NCBI GenBank assembly: GCA_918026815.1
Contig: CAKJVC010000107.1
Location: 310,001-374,000 of the forward strand
Length of the DNA stretch: 64,000 nucleotides
Reading direction: 5' to 3'
DNA from: Chalara sp. BL73
Taxonomy: Eukaryota; Ascomycota; Leotiomycetes; Helotiales
Numbering within the stretch: the stretch's first letter is position 1; each line of letters begins with the position of its first letter. Made by a program: the position numbers and the translations under genes. The notes under the pieces were generated by a model. The model was not told the DNA's origin, made no database searches, and saw nothing but the letters and a program-made list of their open reading frames with translations. Positions 21,319 to 33,030 of this stretch are shown here, piece after piece.

Positions 21319-23944
21319 TGTGAATATCTATCGCCCTGATTCGGATTCAAAAAACTAAAAATGTCAAGGTGTTGTTTTGGAAGGTCTGAGGACATGATAT
21401 ATGCTTTCCCAAGGCATCTTTCGTGTGAAATCATAGCGAGAGGTTGCCCAACTAAAGCTTCTCCTCCGAACTCGACCTGCGGAGCATTCCTTACGAATTG
21501 CACGTGCCTCCCCTTCACCCCGGCCTCACGCCTACACTCGGGTGAGAAAGGTGCGATGAAAATATACCATGGGGGAGCGCTACATGATTTGTAGGCATAA
21601 TAGTGAGGAGCTAGCTGGATTGCACACGGGATTACGTTTATCAAAATAACCAAGTATTACAGCTTAATGTCACTTGCATAGGCAGTTAAGATGCGATTCC
21701 TAATCCTTTTGAACATAAAATCTCGTAAATTTCATGGAATACAAGCTCCGCCATGATCACCGAAACCCCAGCGATTACTGTATATAGATGCTAAGTATAA
21801 AAACCAAATAAGTTCAAAACATGATTTTTAAGTGGGGTAGGAGACCCAATCTATCGCACTCGTACCCCATCCCTCTTCCAGGCAATGGAACGAGTGGACC
21901 AAGGCCGGCAATTCTCTCGGCCATACCTCTAACCTAGCATCGCATCTCCATGACCGCATAACCCGTTTAAGCTCCCTGCCAACTCGGGTAAATTTCTCCT
22001 CTTGCTTCTTCACATTGCTGTGGGGTACAGTAGTCCCCCGCATCACATCCGAGCCTAACGTCGAATGCGAATTGCATACGCCTTCCAAGCATTATCTTAA
22101 TCCATATTCATCTCCTATCATGTCCTACAAGTCGTCAATATGTCATCACGGTGACCCAATTTTAAGTCCCACCACGGTTACGTATAGTCCCCTGGCAAGC
22201 AGGCTGGTCTGATCTGTCTTGGACTAGGAATCGCATTCGCCGTGCATGCATCTGCCTTGTTAGCTTTGAAAGGACTGAACTTATAATCACACAGGTGGGG
22301 GAAATGGTTGCTAACAGGAGGTGCGCTCTTTGACAGGCTTGCGGGTCATGTACTTTCTGTTCTTCTCATATATGGCCTGAGGTCCTGTCAATCGTGCACA
22401 CTACTCTGCGTTTATTTTGTATGTGTTTTTCGTGATTTTGAAAATCTGGTATATTTGAATTTTATCTTAAACACAATCGATATTAATTCGATCATCTGTA
22501 AATTTAGTCAATTATGCACTAGAACATGCTCTATCGAATAGCCCGGGGGGGGGGGGGGTTGTCCTAAGTGCGGATCGTGAGAAAAATGCTGAATAAGTAG
22601 ACTCCTAAACGCAGTCAAAACCAGCCAACCTAATTGACGTATATGACAGCGGAGAAATCGAGAATAACATTTATTGGGAGGGCTCCTATACTATAAGCTA
22701 TCGTGGGAGTCCTTTCAATGTCTAAACTAACGCATTTAACACGTTTTTGGGGATTGAGCACGCTTGGTTTGTCGATGCGGACCAAATCTAGCTCGACTTT
22801 GGCCTCGAACAGAGTGGGCTTGGCGGGGCTCAAGCTCAACTGCGCAATCTGATGACGCTGGTCTTGGGCCGACATGGTCCAAAATTTAATCAATTATAGA
22901 ACAATAGTAGAGGAATCGAGGGATTCTGTCCAGTTAACAGTACGGTGTGTAGCTGTGGGGGAAATGGGTTTTAGGATGATCTTCTATATCCTCTAGGATT
23001 CAAGTGGGTTGATCTCCTTTCCGTTGACACCGACTGCTGCGTTCTCGCCGGTGTCCTCGAGAGTAGATCGTGGAAGGGAGGGCGACTTTGTCTTCTTGCG
23101 ATCGTTTTCGTTTTCGATCCTCAACCTGTGGAAACTTGACTTGAGTTAGCTTTATAGCATAGCAGGAGGAGAGTGACATGCCTCCCTGCTAGGAGTGTTG
23201 CTAGTTGGGGAGGAAGCGGGTGTTTGAGTCCGGTGTTTGTGTCCTTAGATACAGTTCGCTCCTGGTGGTGTCGTAAGCGTGCACTTTTAGGAGAAAAGAG
23301 TTGTGGTCGTTCTTTTTTGATGTTTTTGTGGCCGCGCTTCTATTAATGATCAGTCAAAGTACACAACAAGTGTGAATGGCTTACTTATTTTCGTCTTTTG
23401 GTAACGAGCGTTGCCGCCCAGCTTTCTCGATGTTTGTTTGCTTAACGCGGGGCCATATCGTCGGAAGGATTAGAAGATGTGGTAGGTGATTGAAGCGCTA
23501 GTCTTTGGGATTGTTGGTAGTCGCGAGGACAAGCGTGGCGTCATTTGGCGACTATGCTTAAAAATTATTAGTTTGGGAGTTTCTTTTCCCCCATCCGATC
23601 TGCATACGAAGGAAGAGTGAGTCATGTGTCCATGGCTCAACGGCCACTAATGTGGACCGATTCAAAGGGAAATGGTTCCACTGATGTGTTTGCCTTGCAT
23701 AATGGCGCTTGAAATATGGGTCAGTACACGCGGCTCGGAACGCATCAACGGATACGTCCCAGTTGACACACCTCGCTCGATATATATTTAAGAAGGGATT
23801 TTGCATATGCTATGGTAGCAGGTGCTTCAATGGTACAATTTACCATGTGGGAAGTTTGTAGAAACTGGCCGCGGGTGCTCTAGGCCCTAGGTCAGGTATA
23901 TTCCTATAGTCACAAAAGGTTGCTTGAACAATCTCAATCGAGGC
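21319..23944. other. Unassigned right part of the repeat unit, copy B
   Basis: Counterpart of 10400-12999. Minus-strand frames at 21828-22088, 22630-22893 and 23558-23806 correspond to those in copy A. A 14-G run lies at 22545-22558. No recognised family. Confidence 0.3.
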
Positions 23945-24385
23945 TCAATCATGGGTGGTAGCATGCGGCCCGGAGGGGAGCCCGTCCTCTCGATTGACAA
24001 TGTTCAGATTATCGCTCACGACATTTCGCACAACCTTCCCATGTGTGGTTAGTAGTTGAATATATAATTCGGCAGCTTCTACCTTGCTGATATTTAAAGC
24101 CCTTCCTCCGATTGAAATGGTGTGCTGGTATAAACCTGTCATAGGCAAGAGACCACCACATTTCCAAACCACCTCCTACCGCCATTCCTGAGAGATTTCC
24201 GTCCAGTTCTCGTTTTCCAGGTGAAGCAATATTTCCCCATTCTTGGTCAAAATGGAAATATTCGCTGCTCGCAAAAGAGGCTCCTCAGCCTTCTCGTGCC
24301 ACACATTAATGCTTGCTGCACTATCGACCCACGGCTCCGCACCCTGACAGCACGAGTATTAACTCCCAGATTCCGGCGTCCGACG
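23945..24385 (-). pseudogene. Coding-like fragments of an unknown gene at the right duplication border
   Basis: Two minus-strand frames look coded. One (about 24356-24183) contains AEPWVDSAASINVWHEKAEE and LLHLENENWTEISQEWR before a stop. The other (24172-23945) contains HTISIGGRALNISKVEAAEL and LLTTHGKVVRNVVSDN. A possible 44-nt intron (GTAGGAGG to CTATGACAG, about 24186-24143) lies between them but does not restore a good frame. The family is not recognised. The duplication border (24125) cuts through the second frame. Most likely a relic. Confidence 0.3.
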
Positions 24386-24863
24386 AAGAGATACAGGGAT
24401 GAATCGTAGAAAAAAGCTAACCTTCGGGAACGTGGAGAAGCCCCCTGGATGGGATATGAATCAGAGTAGTGCTAGATGCAAGTACGGTCGCGGCGGCTCG
24501 CCCTATTTGGCGTACTGCACGCAGATCTACCTAATTCCTTCTATATAACTCATTTTTTATTGGAACTTGGAAAGATTAGTTAATCTTCGGGAAAAGGGGG
24601 GAAGCTATTACGGAATGTGGGGGCTAGTGCTCCAGTTTCTTCCTCGGCACTTCAAATCTATAGAACTCTGTCTTAATGGACATTTGATAAGTGAGGGGAT
24701 AGTGATTCTACGCTGTCGGATAGTATGGAGGAGTGCTGTGAGCTGTGCGCATACGGGAGAGGGGTAGAAATCGGAATGCAAGGAAGCTGCAGAACAACCT
24801 GGGGATCCTCGCAGCTTTTTGGTTGACAGGAGTTGGTGTTTTTCTGGGGTCTGCACTATGATG
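24386..24863. other. Intergenic, upstream of the 25032 gene
   Basis: No gene seen. Contains mixed-composition sequence leading into an AT-alternating core promoter. Confidence 0.4.
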
Positions 24864-24891
24864 AAATATATTATATATATAATATATATAT
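24864..24891 (+). promoter_or_regulatory. Alternating AT tract, likely TATA region
   Basis: A near-palindromic run (aaatatattatatatataatatatatat) sits 141 bp before the ATG at 25032. It is followed by pyrimidine-rich sequence (ctttacttcagttctttctg) typical of a fungal transcription start region. Confidence 0.5.
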
Positions 24892-25031
24892 CGAGCTTTT
24901 TTCCCTTTCAAATTTCTGCTTGGTGCTTTACTTCAGTTCTTTCTGTCGATTTCCTGACTCGACCTCGAAGTGACTTTATCCGCGAAGAACTTGCTTGAGC
25001 TTTAGCTGCTTTCTATATTTTCAGAGCCAAC

Positions 25032-26066
25032 ATGCGTGTAACTGTAGCAGCAGCCCTGGTCCTCGCGGTGGCGGCGTCCGCAGTGCCTGCCGTCTCGAAG
25101 AACCACCAGCCGAGCAGCGACAGGTCCAACAGCAACTGCTCCAGCTCCCGGCGGTGCATGACAAACATAGTCACCAAAATCCTGGATTCCATGGTAGCGC
25201 ACAACCCAGACACCCTGCCGCTAGCAATGATCTATAGAGCCACCGAAAACTCCCACCCGGCGGCCCTCGGCATGATGACCTCGTGGCGTACTATCACTAA
25301 GGCCGGCCCGCCCAGCCTGCTGGCAATCGACACTACTAATGGCACGGCGTACTTCGCCCTAAATATCAACGAAGGCAACGACGATATCCAAAACATCCTT
25401 CGGGGCCGAGTCAAGGTGGTTGGCCAGAATATCACCGAGCTGGAGCTCTTCATCAACCGCTTCCGCGGCGACCACGGCTTCTCCTTCTCGTCCCAGGAAC
25501 TTCCAACCAACTACAAGGACTTAATGAACCCCCCGGCTAATCGAACCAAGCCCAGCCGAGGAGATTTAGAGGCCATCAGCGCGGCCCTCTTCGCCAACTC
25601 CAGCAACCCGGCCAGCAACACCTCAGTCACTGTCGCCGACGACTGCCAGTTCACCGAATTAGGCTGGAAAGTCATCGATACTGGCACCTACGGAAACGCT
25701 TCTTCTACCCCTCTCGGTTGCCTCTGGCCCTCCGATCACCCTACCGACCCCAACGCACGAATCAACCTGGTCATCGATGAGGAGATGGGCTTCGTTATCA
25801 CCAGCGGCATAGTTCCAGGCAAGGTCTTCCCCTACGCGAATATCACCGAGTCTGCCTTCATCCCGGACGCCATGACTGCGGCCCAAGAAGCTCAGCAGGC
25901 TTGGGTTGATCAGATGGTCGAACTGGGTACGGTCCCCATGCTGGAGCCTCTTGGCGCTACTGGTGATACTCTCGAATTGCTCCAGTTCTACAATGATGAG
26001 CTCCAGGCTATGCAGATTAATCTCTACTTGAGCGGTCCAGGCATGACATCGCCTTGGTTGTCGTAG
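25032..26066 (+). CDS. Secreted protein with a DUF8021/SnoaL-like fold
   Basis: An intronless protein of 344 residues. A signal peptide (MRVTVAAALVLAVAASAVPA) is followed by a short Ser/Asn-rich segment with CSSSRRC. Residues about 45-160 (NPDTLPLAMIYRATENSHPA, then AALGMMTSWRTITKAGPP, FALNINEGNDDIQNILRGRV, ELELFINRFRGDHGF) match the conserved core of fungal secreted proteins in the DUF8021 group, thought to be SnoaL/NTF2-like. A second half with TELGWKVIDTGTYGNAS and FVITSGIVPGKVFPYANITE repeats similar logic. Several N-glycosylation sites are present. The catalytic role is unknown. The gene is clearly GC-richer than its AT-rich flanks, as if it were under stronger codon selection or recently acquired. 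Confidence 0.7.
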   Translation: MRVTVAAALVLAVAASAVPAVSKNHQPSSDRSNSNCSSSRRCMTNIVTKILDSMVAHNPDTLPLAMIYRATENSHPAALGMMTSWRTITKAGPPSLLAIDTTNGTAYFALNINEGNDDIQNILRGRVKVVGQNITELELFINRFRGDHGFSFSSQELPTNYKDLMNPPANRTKPSRGDLEAISAALFANSSNPASNTSVTVADDCQFTELGWKVIDTGTYGNASSTPLGCLWPSDHPTDPNARINLVIDEEMGFVITSGIVPGKVFPYANITESAFIPDAMTAAQEAQQAWVDQMVELGTVPMLEPLGATGDTLELLQFYNDELQAMQINLYLSGPGMTSPWLS

Positions 26067-26385
26067 ATAGGCTGTTTGTTGGATGCAGTGGGAGGAGATA
26101 AAGGGAGGCTATTTCACTCGTCCCTTCTGCCATGAATATCGTATTTCATTCGAGGACAATCAATGATCTAAGGTTTCTCTTGAGAGTCTGTTTATACGTG
26201 ATGAAGATCTTGTCCTTTCATACCCCTAAGGTCTAGAAGCTCTAGCCTCTTCCTATTCGCGCTACTACTGGGCGCCGCGCATATGGATTGCACAGGAGAT
26301 AGTAGTCTCTCATCGAGTGACTGTGTATTGGGGTTATATGGCCATCAAGTTGGACTGCTGCTTGCACTTCACACAGATATTAATA
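26067..26385. other. 3' flank of the DUF8021-like gene
   Basis: No gene seen. The last seven bases (attaata, 26379-26385) are the left target-site duplication of the element that follows. Confidence 0.5.
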
Positions 26386-26980
26386 ACGGTTAATATCTCA
26401 AATACCATCTTTTTTTTTAACCTCTATCTGGCCATACCACCTTTTTAAAACAATGGTATTTCAGATATACACCAAAAAAATGATAGTATTTGAGATATTT
26501 CTGAAATACCATTATTTCAAGCCAAAACTAACTGTTTGTATTACTTTGTAGTACTTTTTAGTTCCGATAACTTTCAATTGCTTAAGTCGGTTACTTACGA
26601 GGTACGTAGCACCGCGATTTCAGCGCAGTGTTATTATGCTTATTGTAAGTGGTTAACTTGTTTTTGTATTTTTCTAAGTTTTAATTTACGTGCGAAAACA
26701 ATAATACATCGCGAAGTGATTCACGTGATTTTAGCTGCATACCAACACTTAGATTACTATACTTTCTGTTGCAATATAACTGAAATACTACAGAGACTGG
26801 CCAAGAGCCAGTGTAAACAAACCTGTAGTGTTAGGGACCGAGCCCCAAAAGGTTCTATTTACAGCGTATGTTAAAAGATATCTCATATACCATAAAAGTG
26901 GTATGACCAGATAGATGTTAAAAAAAGATGGTATTTCAGAAATATCGGCACTTTTTGATGGTATTTGAGATATTAACCGT
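26386..26980. mobile_element. 595-bp non-autonomous DNA transposon (MITE-like) with terminal inverted repeats
   Basis: The left end reads acggttaatatctcaaatac and the right end is its reverse complement (ending gatattaaccgt). Perfect terminal inversion covers at least the first 24 bases, through accatc. A second inverted block (aacctctatctggccatacc on the left; ggtatgaccagatagatgtt on the right) extends the inverted repeat, with about 30 bases missing on the left side. The element is flanked by the 7-bp direct repeat attaata (26379-26385 and 26981-26987). Motifs of the ggtattt(c/g)ag type recur inside both ends. The interior (26536-26874) has one 112-codon frame with no transposase features, so it must be mobilised in trans, if at all. 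Confidence 0.8.
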
Positions 26981-28471
26981 ATTAATAATTTACCTCTCCT
27001 ATATACGTAGCAGCACAGAATGCTAAAATAAACATTGGCAAACGATTGATGCCGGTCTTAATTTGGCAGCTGAAGTATGAAAATTGTGCAAATTACTCAA
27101 GACAAGTAATGAATGTCCTTTGTTTAGGTCCATTGCAAGACTTCTAGCTCACTGAATCAAGCGATCCCAGGGATAAGGTTTTTAGATTGCTAGGCTTGGC
27201 TACGGATGGCGTACCGAACCGACAGATGGAAAGCCCGATGCCAGGCTATGGGCCGGATGAGGGTCAGTTATCGGATGTACAGTCAAGAAAGTGCTGCTAG
27301 GGACAGGAAATTTGAATATTTTAAGCTACAACTTTGGTGTTCGTCCTGGAACAAAGCAGGGTGTGCTAACTTGGGGCGGCAAACCGGACTGCGGAGAGCA
27401 GGAAGACAATGACCGCAGAAGGAATGCCACTAGATTTACTGTACCTTTGTGCCTTGTCGAAAAATATCTGCGGGCCCAGGTTACAGGTGGGCAACCGGCG
27501 GAGGAGGTGTTTCTCGCTTCTGGTATATTGAGCAACTCATTCATTGAGTTTTTTTTTTTTTTTTTGTTTTGTTTTTTTGTTTTTTTCTTTGACAACTTCG
27601 AAGTCCTCGGCCTGGAGGGACATATCGTGGATAGAGTGAAGGAATTAAACCAAATCCAGATTTTTCAAGAGTGTACTATTCGGAAGTTAATCTCCGTGGT
27701 TAGAAAGTTAGGAAAACTCTATGCAACTGAAAAGCTGCTGAAGGATGCATTTTATCTCTGGTAGATGCCATGTCTACCCCCACTCATACTTGAGAAAATA
27801 AAGTGCCAATGCCCTCTCTATGCCAGTCCAATATCAATTTTCAGGAAAGTTATATAGCTCTCAAGCTCCATGCCCTTCAACTACTGCGGGACTATTGTTT
27901 GCTCTGCGACAGTAGGATTGATGAAGCCGTTGAATCAACGGTAGGATGTTCGGTTCTGTTTAGTATTCCAGGCTTCGTGATTCGTACCACTATTAAACTT
28001 TGGGAGACTATTACCGAGCTGTGCGAAGAATATAGGATAGCTAGTGGTATTAGGATAAGTTGATTTGATTTCATCTTCACCCATGGCCCGAAGCATTGAC
28101 AAAGCGTTGTATCACATTGTTGCGCCATGGCAGGGTGACTTCTGAATCAGATCCTGCTCGCGGAGCCGCCTTATCTGCCGGCTCCATCCATTCTGTAGCC
28201 GCAGATTCCTCATCGCGCACCAAAGGCACAGTTATCAGAGTTGTAGCCATAGTTCTCGCGTGGATTCTTACAGTCCATAGATTGTCCGATTTCCAGGAAG
28301 AGGGCTGAAAACTATCCAAGCAAGCGTATGATTTGTTGCAATATCTTTGAGGCTATCAGAGAAGCAGTTCTAGCTAGAACAATGGGCAGTATGATCGAAG
28401 CCTTACTCATAAATCCCTATTTTCTTCGCAAATCTTGAAACACTATTTGTTCGCTACGACAAACTTTCTTC
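26981..28471. other. Intergenic, no assignable gene
   Basis: AT-rich. A long T tract (27548-27588) lies in a 157-codon plus-strand frame (27291-27764) that it makes implausible. Another plus frame (27803-28063) has some protein-like character (LLRDYCLLCDSRIDEAVEST). Nothing is recognised. Confidence 0.35.
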
Positions 28472-28860
28472 ATGGCATCACCTGAAGATAAAAGTGGCTT
28501 CCTTGGGCTCGCTCAGCTTGATATATTTGCCGACCCTCAATATAGCCTATCCAACGTATTGACCATCACGGGAGAACAAAGCCATTATATCAGGAAGGTA
28601 TTTAAGTCCATGGCCTAGTTTTTAAAGATGCAATTGCCATCTCTCTCGCTCAACAGTTTCCAATACTCTAGTCCAAACTAAGGATGACACTTTTGATTGC
28701 CTCACAAGAACTCCGGCTATGTAATCTTTTTACTTCCGATGGTTTTCGGTCCCTTCCACACCATTGGGAGAGAGCGGAAACGTGTCGGCTTTGGGATATT
28801 GTGAAACCGCCAGGCATATTGGCCAGATCAGGACCTATTTCCATCACTCTAGATAGTTGA
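28472..28860 (+). pseudogene. Relic of an unknown gene
   Basis: A clean start at 28472 reads MASPEDKSGFLGLAQLDIFA, then YSLSNVLTITGEQSHYIRK up to a possible donor (GTATTTAAG, 28598). After a candidate acceptor (CTCAACAG) the sequence is coding-like but changes frame. One frame reads VQTKDDTFDCLTRTPAM; another, from about 28683, reads LRLCNLFTSDGFRSLPHHWE and on to LWDIVKPPGILARSGPISIT. No single intron model joins them in frame. I do not recognise the family. Frame changes suggest decay. Confidence 0.35.
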
Positions 28861-30757
28861 TTCTATTAGCTCTACAATCAAATAATTATGCCCTATTCTA
28901 CAACCTATTCCGTGATAATATCACCTATAGATGTTCCGTCTGACAGATATGCCGTCTCAAACATGGATATCACAAGGGCTAGATGGTTCCATGATTATTT
29001 CATCAATCTTGCTGACACACTTTCTAAGGAAAAATGCCCAAATAAGATGCCCAGATTCATAAATTTGTCATAGGGGGAAATGGCGTTTTGCCACAGTCAC
29101 GCTCGTTATTTTGGCCTTGCCCGTAACCGCCATCCACTCCTATTCCACTTTGTATTCGGCCCTTCTCATTTCTTCTACGCCATCAAGATTGTGCTACAAT
29201 GTATAAGGGAGATCACCATTGAAGAAATTAATAGTACTGAGTCTCTCTGTATCAGGACGAAAGCAGCCTGCGAGGTGGCTTATCAACAAGGCCAACATGG
29301 ACTATTTTTTAGAACTTGAACCTCTGGTCCATGATACTGAGATGATTTGATCGGGGGTTAAACTATAGCCTATAGCGGTGGTGGTGATAGAATTGAGAGA
29401 GTGCATGCTCTCAAAATTTGGTCAAGTCCCCATTCGATAGAAGAGGAAGGTGGACTTCTATAGTTGCATAGTGGCAAGCAGATTGCCTGCCAGCAACACG
29501 ACAAGTATGTACAACACGGAATTCCACTTGAGGTACCCTCAAGTGCTCCGGCCTAGTGGAGAGCACGGACAAGACTTCCAAGAAGTCACCAATTTGGCTA
29601 TCGAGCCGACAATTCCGAATGCGCTCTCTTTAGTGTTATTGAATTCAACGTCCTTTTATTGCTTACGTGCCCATGATATGTACGGCCCTTTGGCATCCAT
29701 ACAGGAGAGATCGACATTCTCACCTTTCGATGATATATTTATTTTTCTTTACAAAGTAGTAATATGGTAGGTCTACTGAGCGTTCATCCTTTGTTTATGA
29801 GCCGACAATCACCTTAATTTCGATGCCTGTGGCAGGCACCACTTTGTTTCTGCGTTGGTTGTGTCAACCATGCGTGCTTGGAACCTTAATTTGGAATTCG
29901 CTCGATAGCGTTCTCTTTGAATGCAATTCAATTTACAACATGTGTCTGTAAGGCAGAATGACCTCACTTGAATTTTGCTTGCACCTCTCCCAGTTCTAAA
30001 TCTTGAGTAACGTCAAATCGAATATTTGTAGGTAAAAATATACTATCACATTTCTCCCAATCTGATTAAGCAGAAAGCAATGAGGCTATTTTGGAAGAAT
30101 GAATCAGAGGGCGTAGTCTCTCGAGATCTACAGGTCCACAACTGAAATGTTATCTTTTTCGGTAACTCATTCCACATCGAATGATGATAACAAGCCTTTC
30201 TGGAAGACTGACTTCCAGGAACAGAAACCCCCGGATGTGTGGCTGAGATCTGCGTTCGGTACCAAAAAAATAGCCATAATTCAGGCAGGCAATGTTGTAC
30301 ATGGTACTTCCATTTAAGTCACGAGGCAAAGCCTACATACAACGGAATTCCCGACTCTTGTTAACCACCCAGACCTTTCGTCCGATCCAGTATCACTCTG
30401 AAGGATTAGCCAGCATCCCTGTGCCGTGCCGGATAAACAAAACCAGAAATCATTTGACTCAACAACTGAATCTGGGGCTGGCTTGGGGAAGCGCTGGCAA
30501 ATAAGTGTGCAACAATGCGGGGATAAAATAGATGAATGCTTCAAACACCCCCACCCAATCACTTATACATTACCCAAATTATGGATGATCAAATAAAAGG
30601 ATTATACTACTTCGGCAGTTGCGACTAGAAGAGGCAACTTAGGGTGCAGACATACAAGTACCCCAGGACTTATTTGTTTCTACATCTGCTGTATTTTCTT
30701 CCTCAAGTGCTGTTGACAAGACACAACTCAAAGTTATCACGATTTTGATCAGTCAAA
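28861..30757. other. Intergenic, possible further relics
   Basis: Short plus-strand frames at 28888-29073 (MPYSTTYSVIISPIDVPSDR onward) and 29080-29319 are adjacent and in related frames. They may belong to the same dead gene as the preceding relic. The last 1.3 kb looks like plain intergenic DNA and the promoter of the DUF1996 gene. Confidence 0.3.
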
Positions 30758-32313
30758 ATGCAGTTGACCTACGTCGCCGTCGCGGCGCTTCTTGCCCATC
30801 ATGCTGGCGCTTCAGATCTTCTCGATAAGCGTCTTGATCAGGCCATGCTTCGATTTCCATGCTCACAGTTGGTTGTCGACCGTGTTGATCCTATAGTCAA
30901 TCCTGGAATGACATATACCCCCCATCTTCACCAAATCGTAGGTATGTAGCTTTATGATCTGAATATGCAGAACTTATCTTTTCGTGGACCAATATCGGAG
31001 TCCACGTGGATGTGTAGCATCTAACTAAAGCACGTGAATAGGAGGAAACTCGTTCGATATCACCATGGACCCATCCACCCACGATCTGCCCTCACTCTCC
31101 ACATGCACATCATGTAGTTTTAAAGAGGATTTATCGAATTATTGGACTGCAGTTATGTTCTTCCACTCCAAAAATGGAACATATAAGCGTGTTCCTCAGA
31201 TTGGAAACGGAGGACCACAAGGTCTCCTGGCCCAAAAGGGTGGTCTCGATGTTTACTACATGCATGCTGGAAAGACTGTTGCGTTCAAGAAGGTAAGCTG
31301 GTATGTTCAATTAAGATAACTGTATCGCTCACCAGCCATAGGGTTTCCGCATGATTGCTGGAAAAGCCACAAACACAGACCCAAGCAAGGTTGCGAGGTC
31401 AAACATCTGCCATAGATGCTGGACTACCACCAGCGACACCCAATTCATTGGCGCTCAACCATGCTCAGGAACTGATACTGTTGATATCCCAGCCGATCCA
31501 TCTTGCAAGAGAATTCGTCAAACAATCATCTTCCCTACGTAAGCTGCTCATCCGAGCTAACGGGAATGTGAATCGCTAACGTTTGTGTAAAAGTTGTTGG
31601 GATGGTGTGAATCTGGACAGTCCTGACCACCAGAGCCACGTTGCTTACTCTTCAGGTGCTGGAGCTGATGGTGGTGCCACTTGCCCTTCTACTCACCCAG
31701 TTAAGCTTCCCCAAGTCATGTATGAGCTCATGTGGGACGTCTCAGCCTTCGCCGACAGGAACCTGTGGCCCACAGATGGCTCCAAGCCATTTGTTTACAG
31801 CATGAACCTCGGGTAGGCCAAAGTGTCTCTGCACTATATGTAACACATACTGAACTTCTAAATAGTGGTTCTGCAGCGCACGGTGATTACGTTTTTGGGT
31901 GGAAGGGGGATACTCTCCAACAAGCCATGGACAAGAATTGCAACCTCATGGCGGCTTGCCCATCTGCCGGTCTTACCACCCAATCCGAGAGTCAATATAG
32001 CGCCTGCAACGTTGCTCAACGATCTAAGGAGACTGTCGATGGCTGGCTCCGTGCTCTCCCTCTAGGCACCCCAGCGGACGGTAGCACCCCAGCCCCTGCT
32101 GACCCAGAACCAGAACCAGCCAACCCCACGGTCCCAGGTGCACCAGCAACCACCTTAGTCACTGTGCCCGTCCCAGCAGCGCCAACACAAGCCCCATCTG
32201 GCACACTACCTAAGTATGCGCAGTGTGGTGGCCAAGGATGGGCTGGAAGCGGAACTTGTGTTGCAGGGACAACCTGTGTGTTCTCGAACCAGTGGTACTC
32301 CCAGTGCCTATAG
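30758..32313 (+). CDS. Secreted DUF1996 protein with C-terminal cellulose-binding module (CBM1)
   Basis: Five exons (30758-30941, 31042-31292, 31342-31538, 31594-31812, 31866-32313) give 432 residues with all junctions in frame. Signal peptide [18 protein letters not shown]. The DUF1996 domain (about 30-310) shows the family hallmarks: [74 protein letters not shown] and [20 protein letters not shown] Pro/Thr/Ala linker follows, then a CBM1 ([24 protein letters not shown]) with its conserved Cys and aromatic residues. DUF1996 proteins are abundant in wood and litter fungi, and their reaction is unknown. The conserved His residues (THPV, HLHQ, DHQSH) look like metal or active-site ligands. It is convergent with the cytochrome gene at 33031. 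Confidence 0.92.
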
Positions 32314-33030
32314 TTCTTCCTCTCCTCGGCTATCGGTTTATTGACATTTCATCTTGCGCCTAATTTGAAGACTGCTGGGATGGGATAGCCAGAACCGTTT
32401 CATTTTGTAGTCGGACGGACCTTAGAAATTGGGGGTGATGTTTTCTTGATATCTGTTTTATAAGGGTGCTTTCCTGGCTGCAGATTGTATCTCGACCTCT
32501 GCCCGCCATCCTTTTGTGTGTTGATCTCTATGCTTGCTGCTAATCAACGCCTTTCAGCGGTATGTGCATTCAATATTTTGGCAGGGTCATGTTTCTCTAG
32601 TTAGCGAAATGCAACAGTCATTAGAACAAGGATAATTACCATCCACTTTACTTGCATCTCTGGCATGCGCTTTGTTGAAGATTTTGCCTTGTGTTATCTC
32701 ATTATTTAGTATCTATTATTAGGGCTCCGCTGGTCCTGCTCTCACCTAAGGTTGATTATTGAATAAAGGTGCCACACGCCCACACTCTTCGTAGCACCTG
32801 AAGCAGCGCCCCAGAGGTGAATCCGAAAATCACGAGAATAAGAATATATCAGAAATTGCTTCAAAGTATAGGTATGTACAGGACTTCTCTCGGCTGCTAA
32901 GCTATGTACACTATTCAGTTCTCTACACTAGCCTTCTCCAATCCCGCATCTTGGCTGCCTCCAGCACCAGAAAGATTGCAAAGAGCGACAGACCCAGATC
33001 CTGGGAAGACTGAGTGCCCAGCCTAAGCAT
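32314..33030. other. Intergenic between two convergent secreted-protein genes
   Basis: Holds the 3' flanks of the DUF1996-CBM1 and cytochrome genes. No gene or RNA structure recognised. Confidence 0.5.

Larger units (their letters stand above)
13178..24125 (+). repeat. Tandem duplication, copy B (10,948 bp)
   Basis: Second copy of the unit at 2250-13177, same orientation. It ends at ggtgtgc (24119-24125), after which unique sequence (tggtataaacc) begins. It is 20 bp longer than copy A, through longer homopolymers in its right part, a G run of 14 at 22545-22558 (5 in copy A) and an extra CCGCGG at 23869-23874. The left 4.4 kb instead has homopolymers shorter than copy A. Confidence 0.93.

Noticed and set aside
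2250..24125. The duplicated unit as a large transposon or Starship-type element
   Set aside because: There are no inverted or direct terminal repeats, no target duplication, and no transposase or tyrosine recombinase gene. The left border lies inside NOP2.
26536..26874. A 112-codon frame inside the transposable element as a transposase
   Set aside because: Too short, no DDE-like residues or DNA-binding motif, and AT-driven composition.
27291..27764. A 157-codon plus-strand frame
   Set aside because: Its middle is a poly-T tract read as poly-Phe; the flanking parts match nothing.
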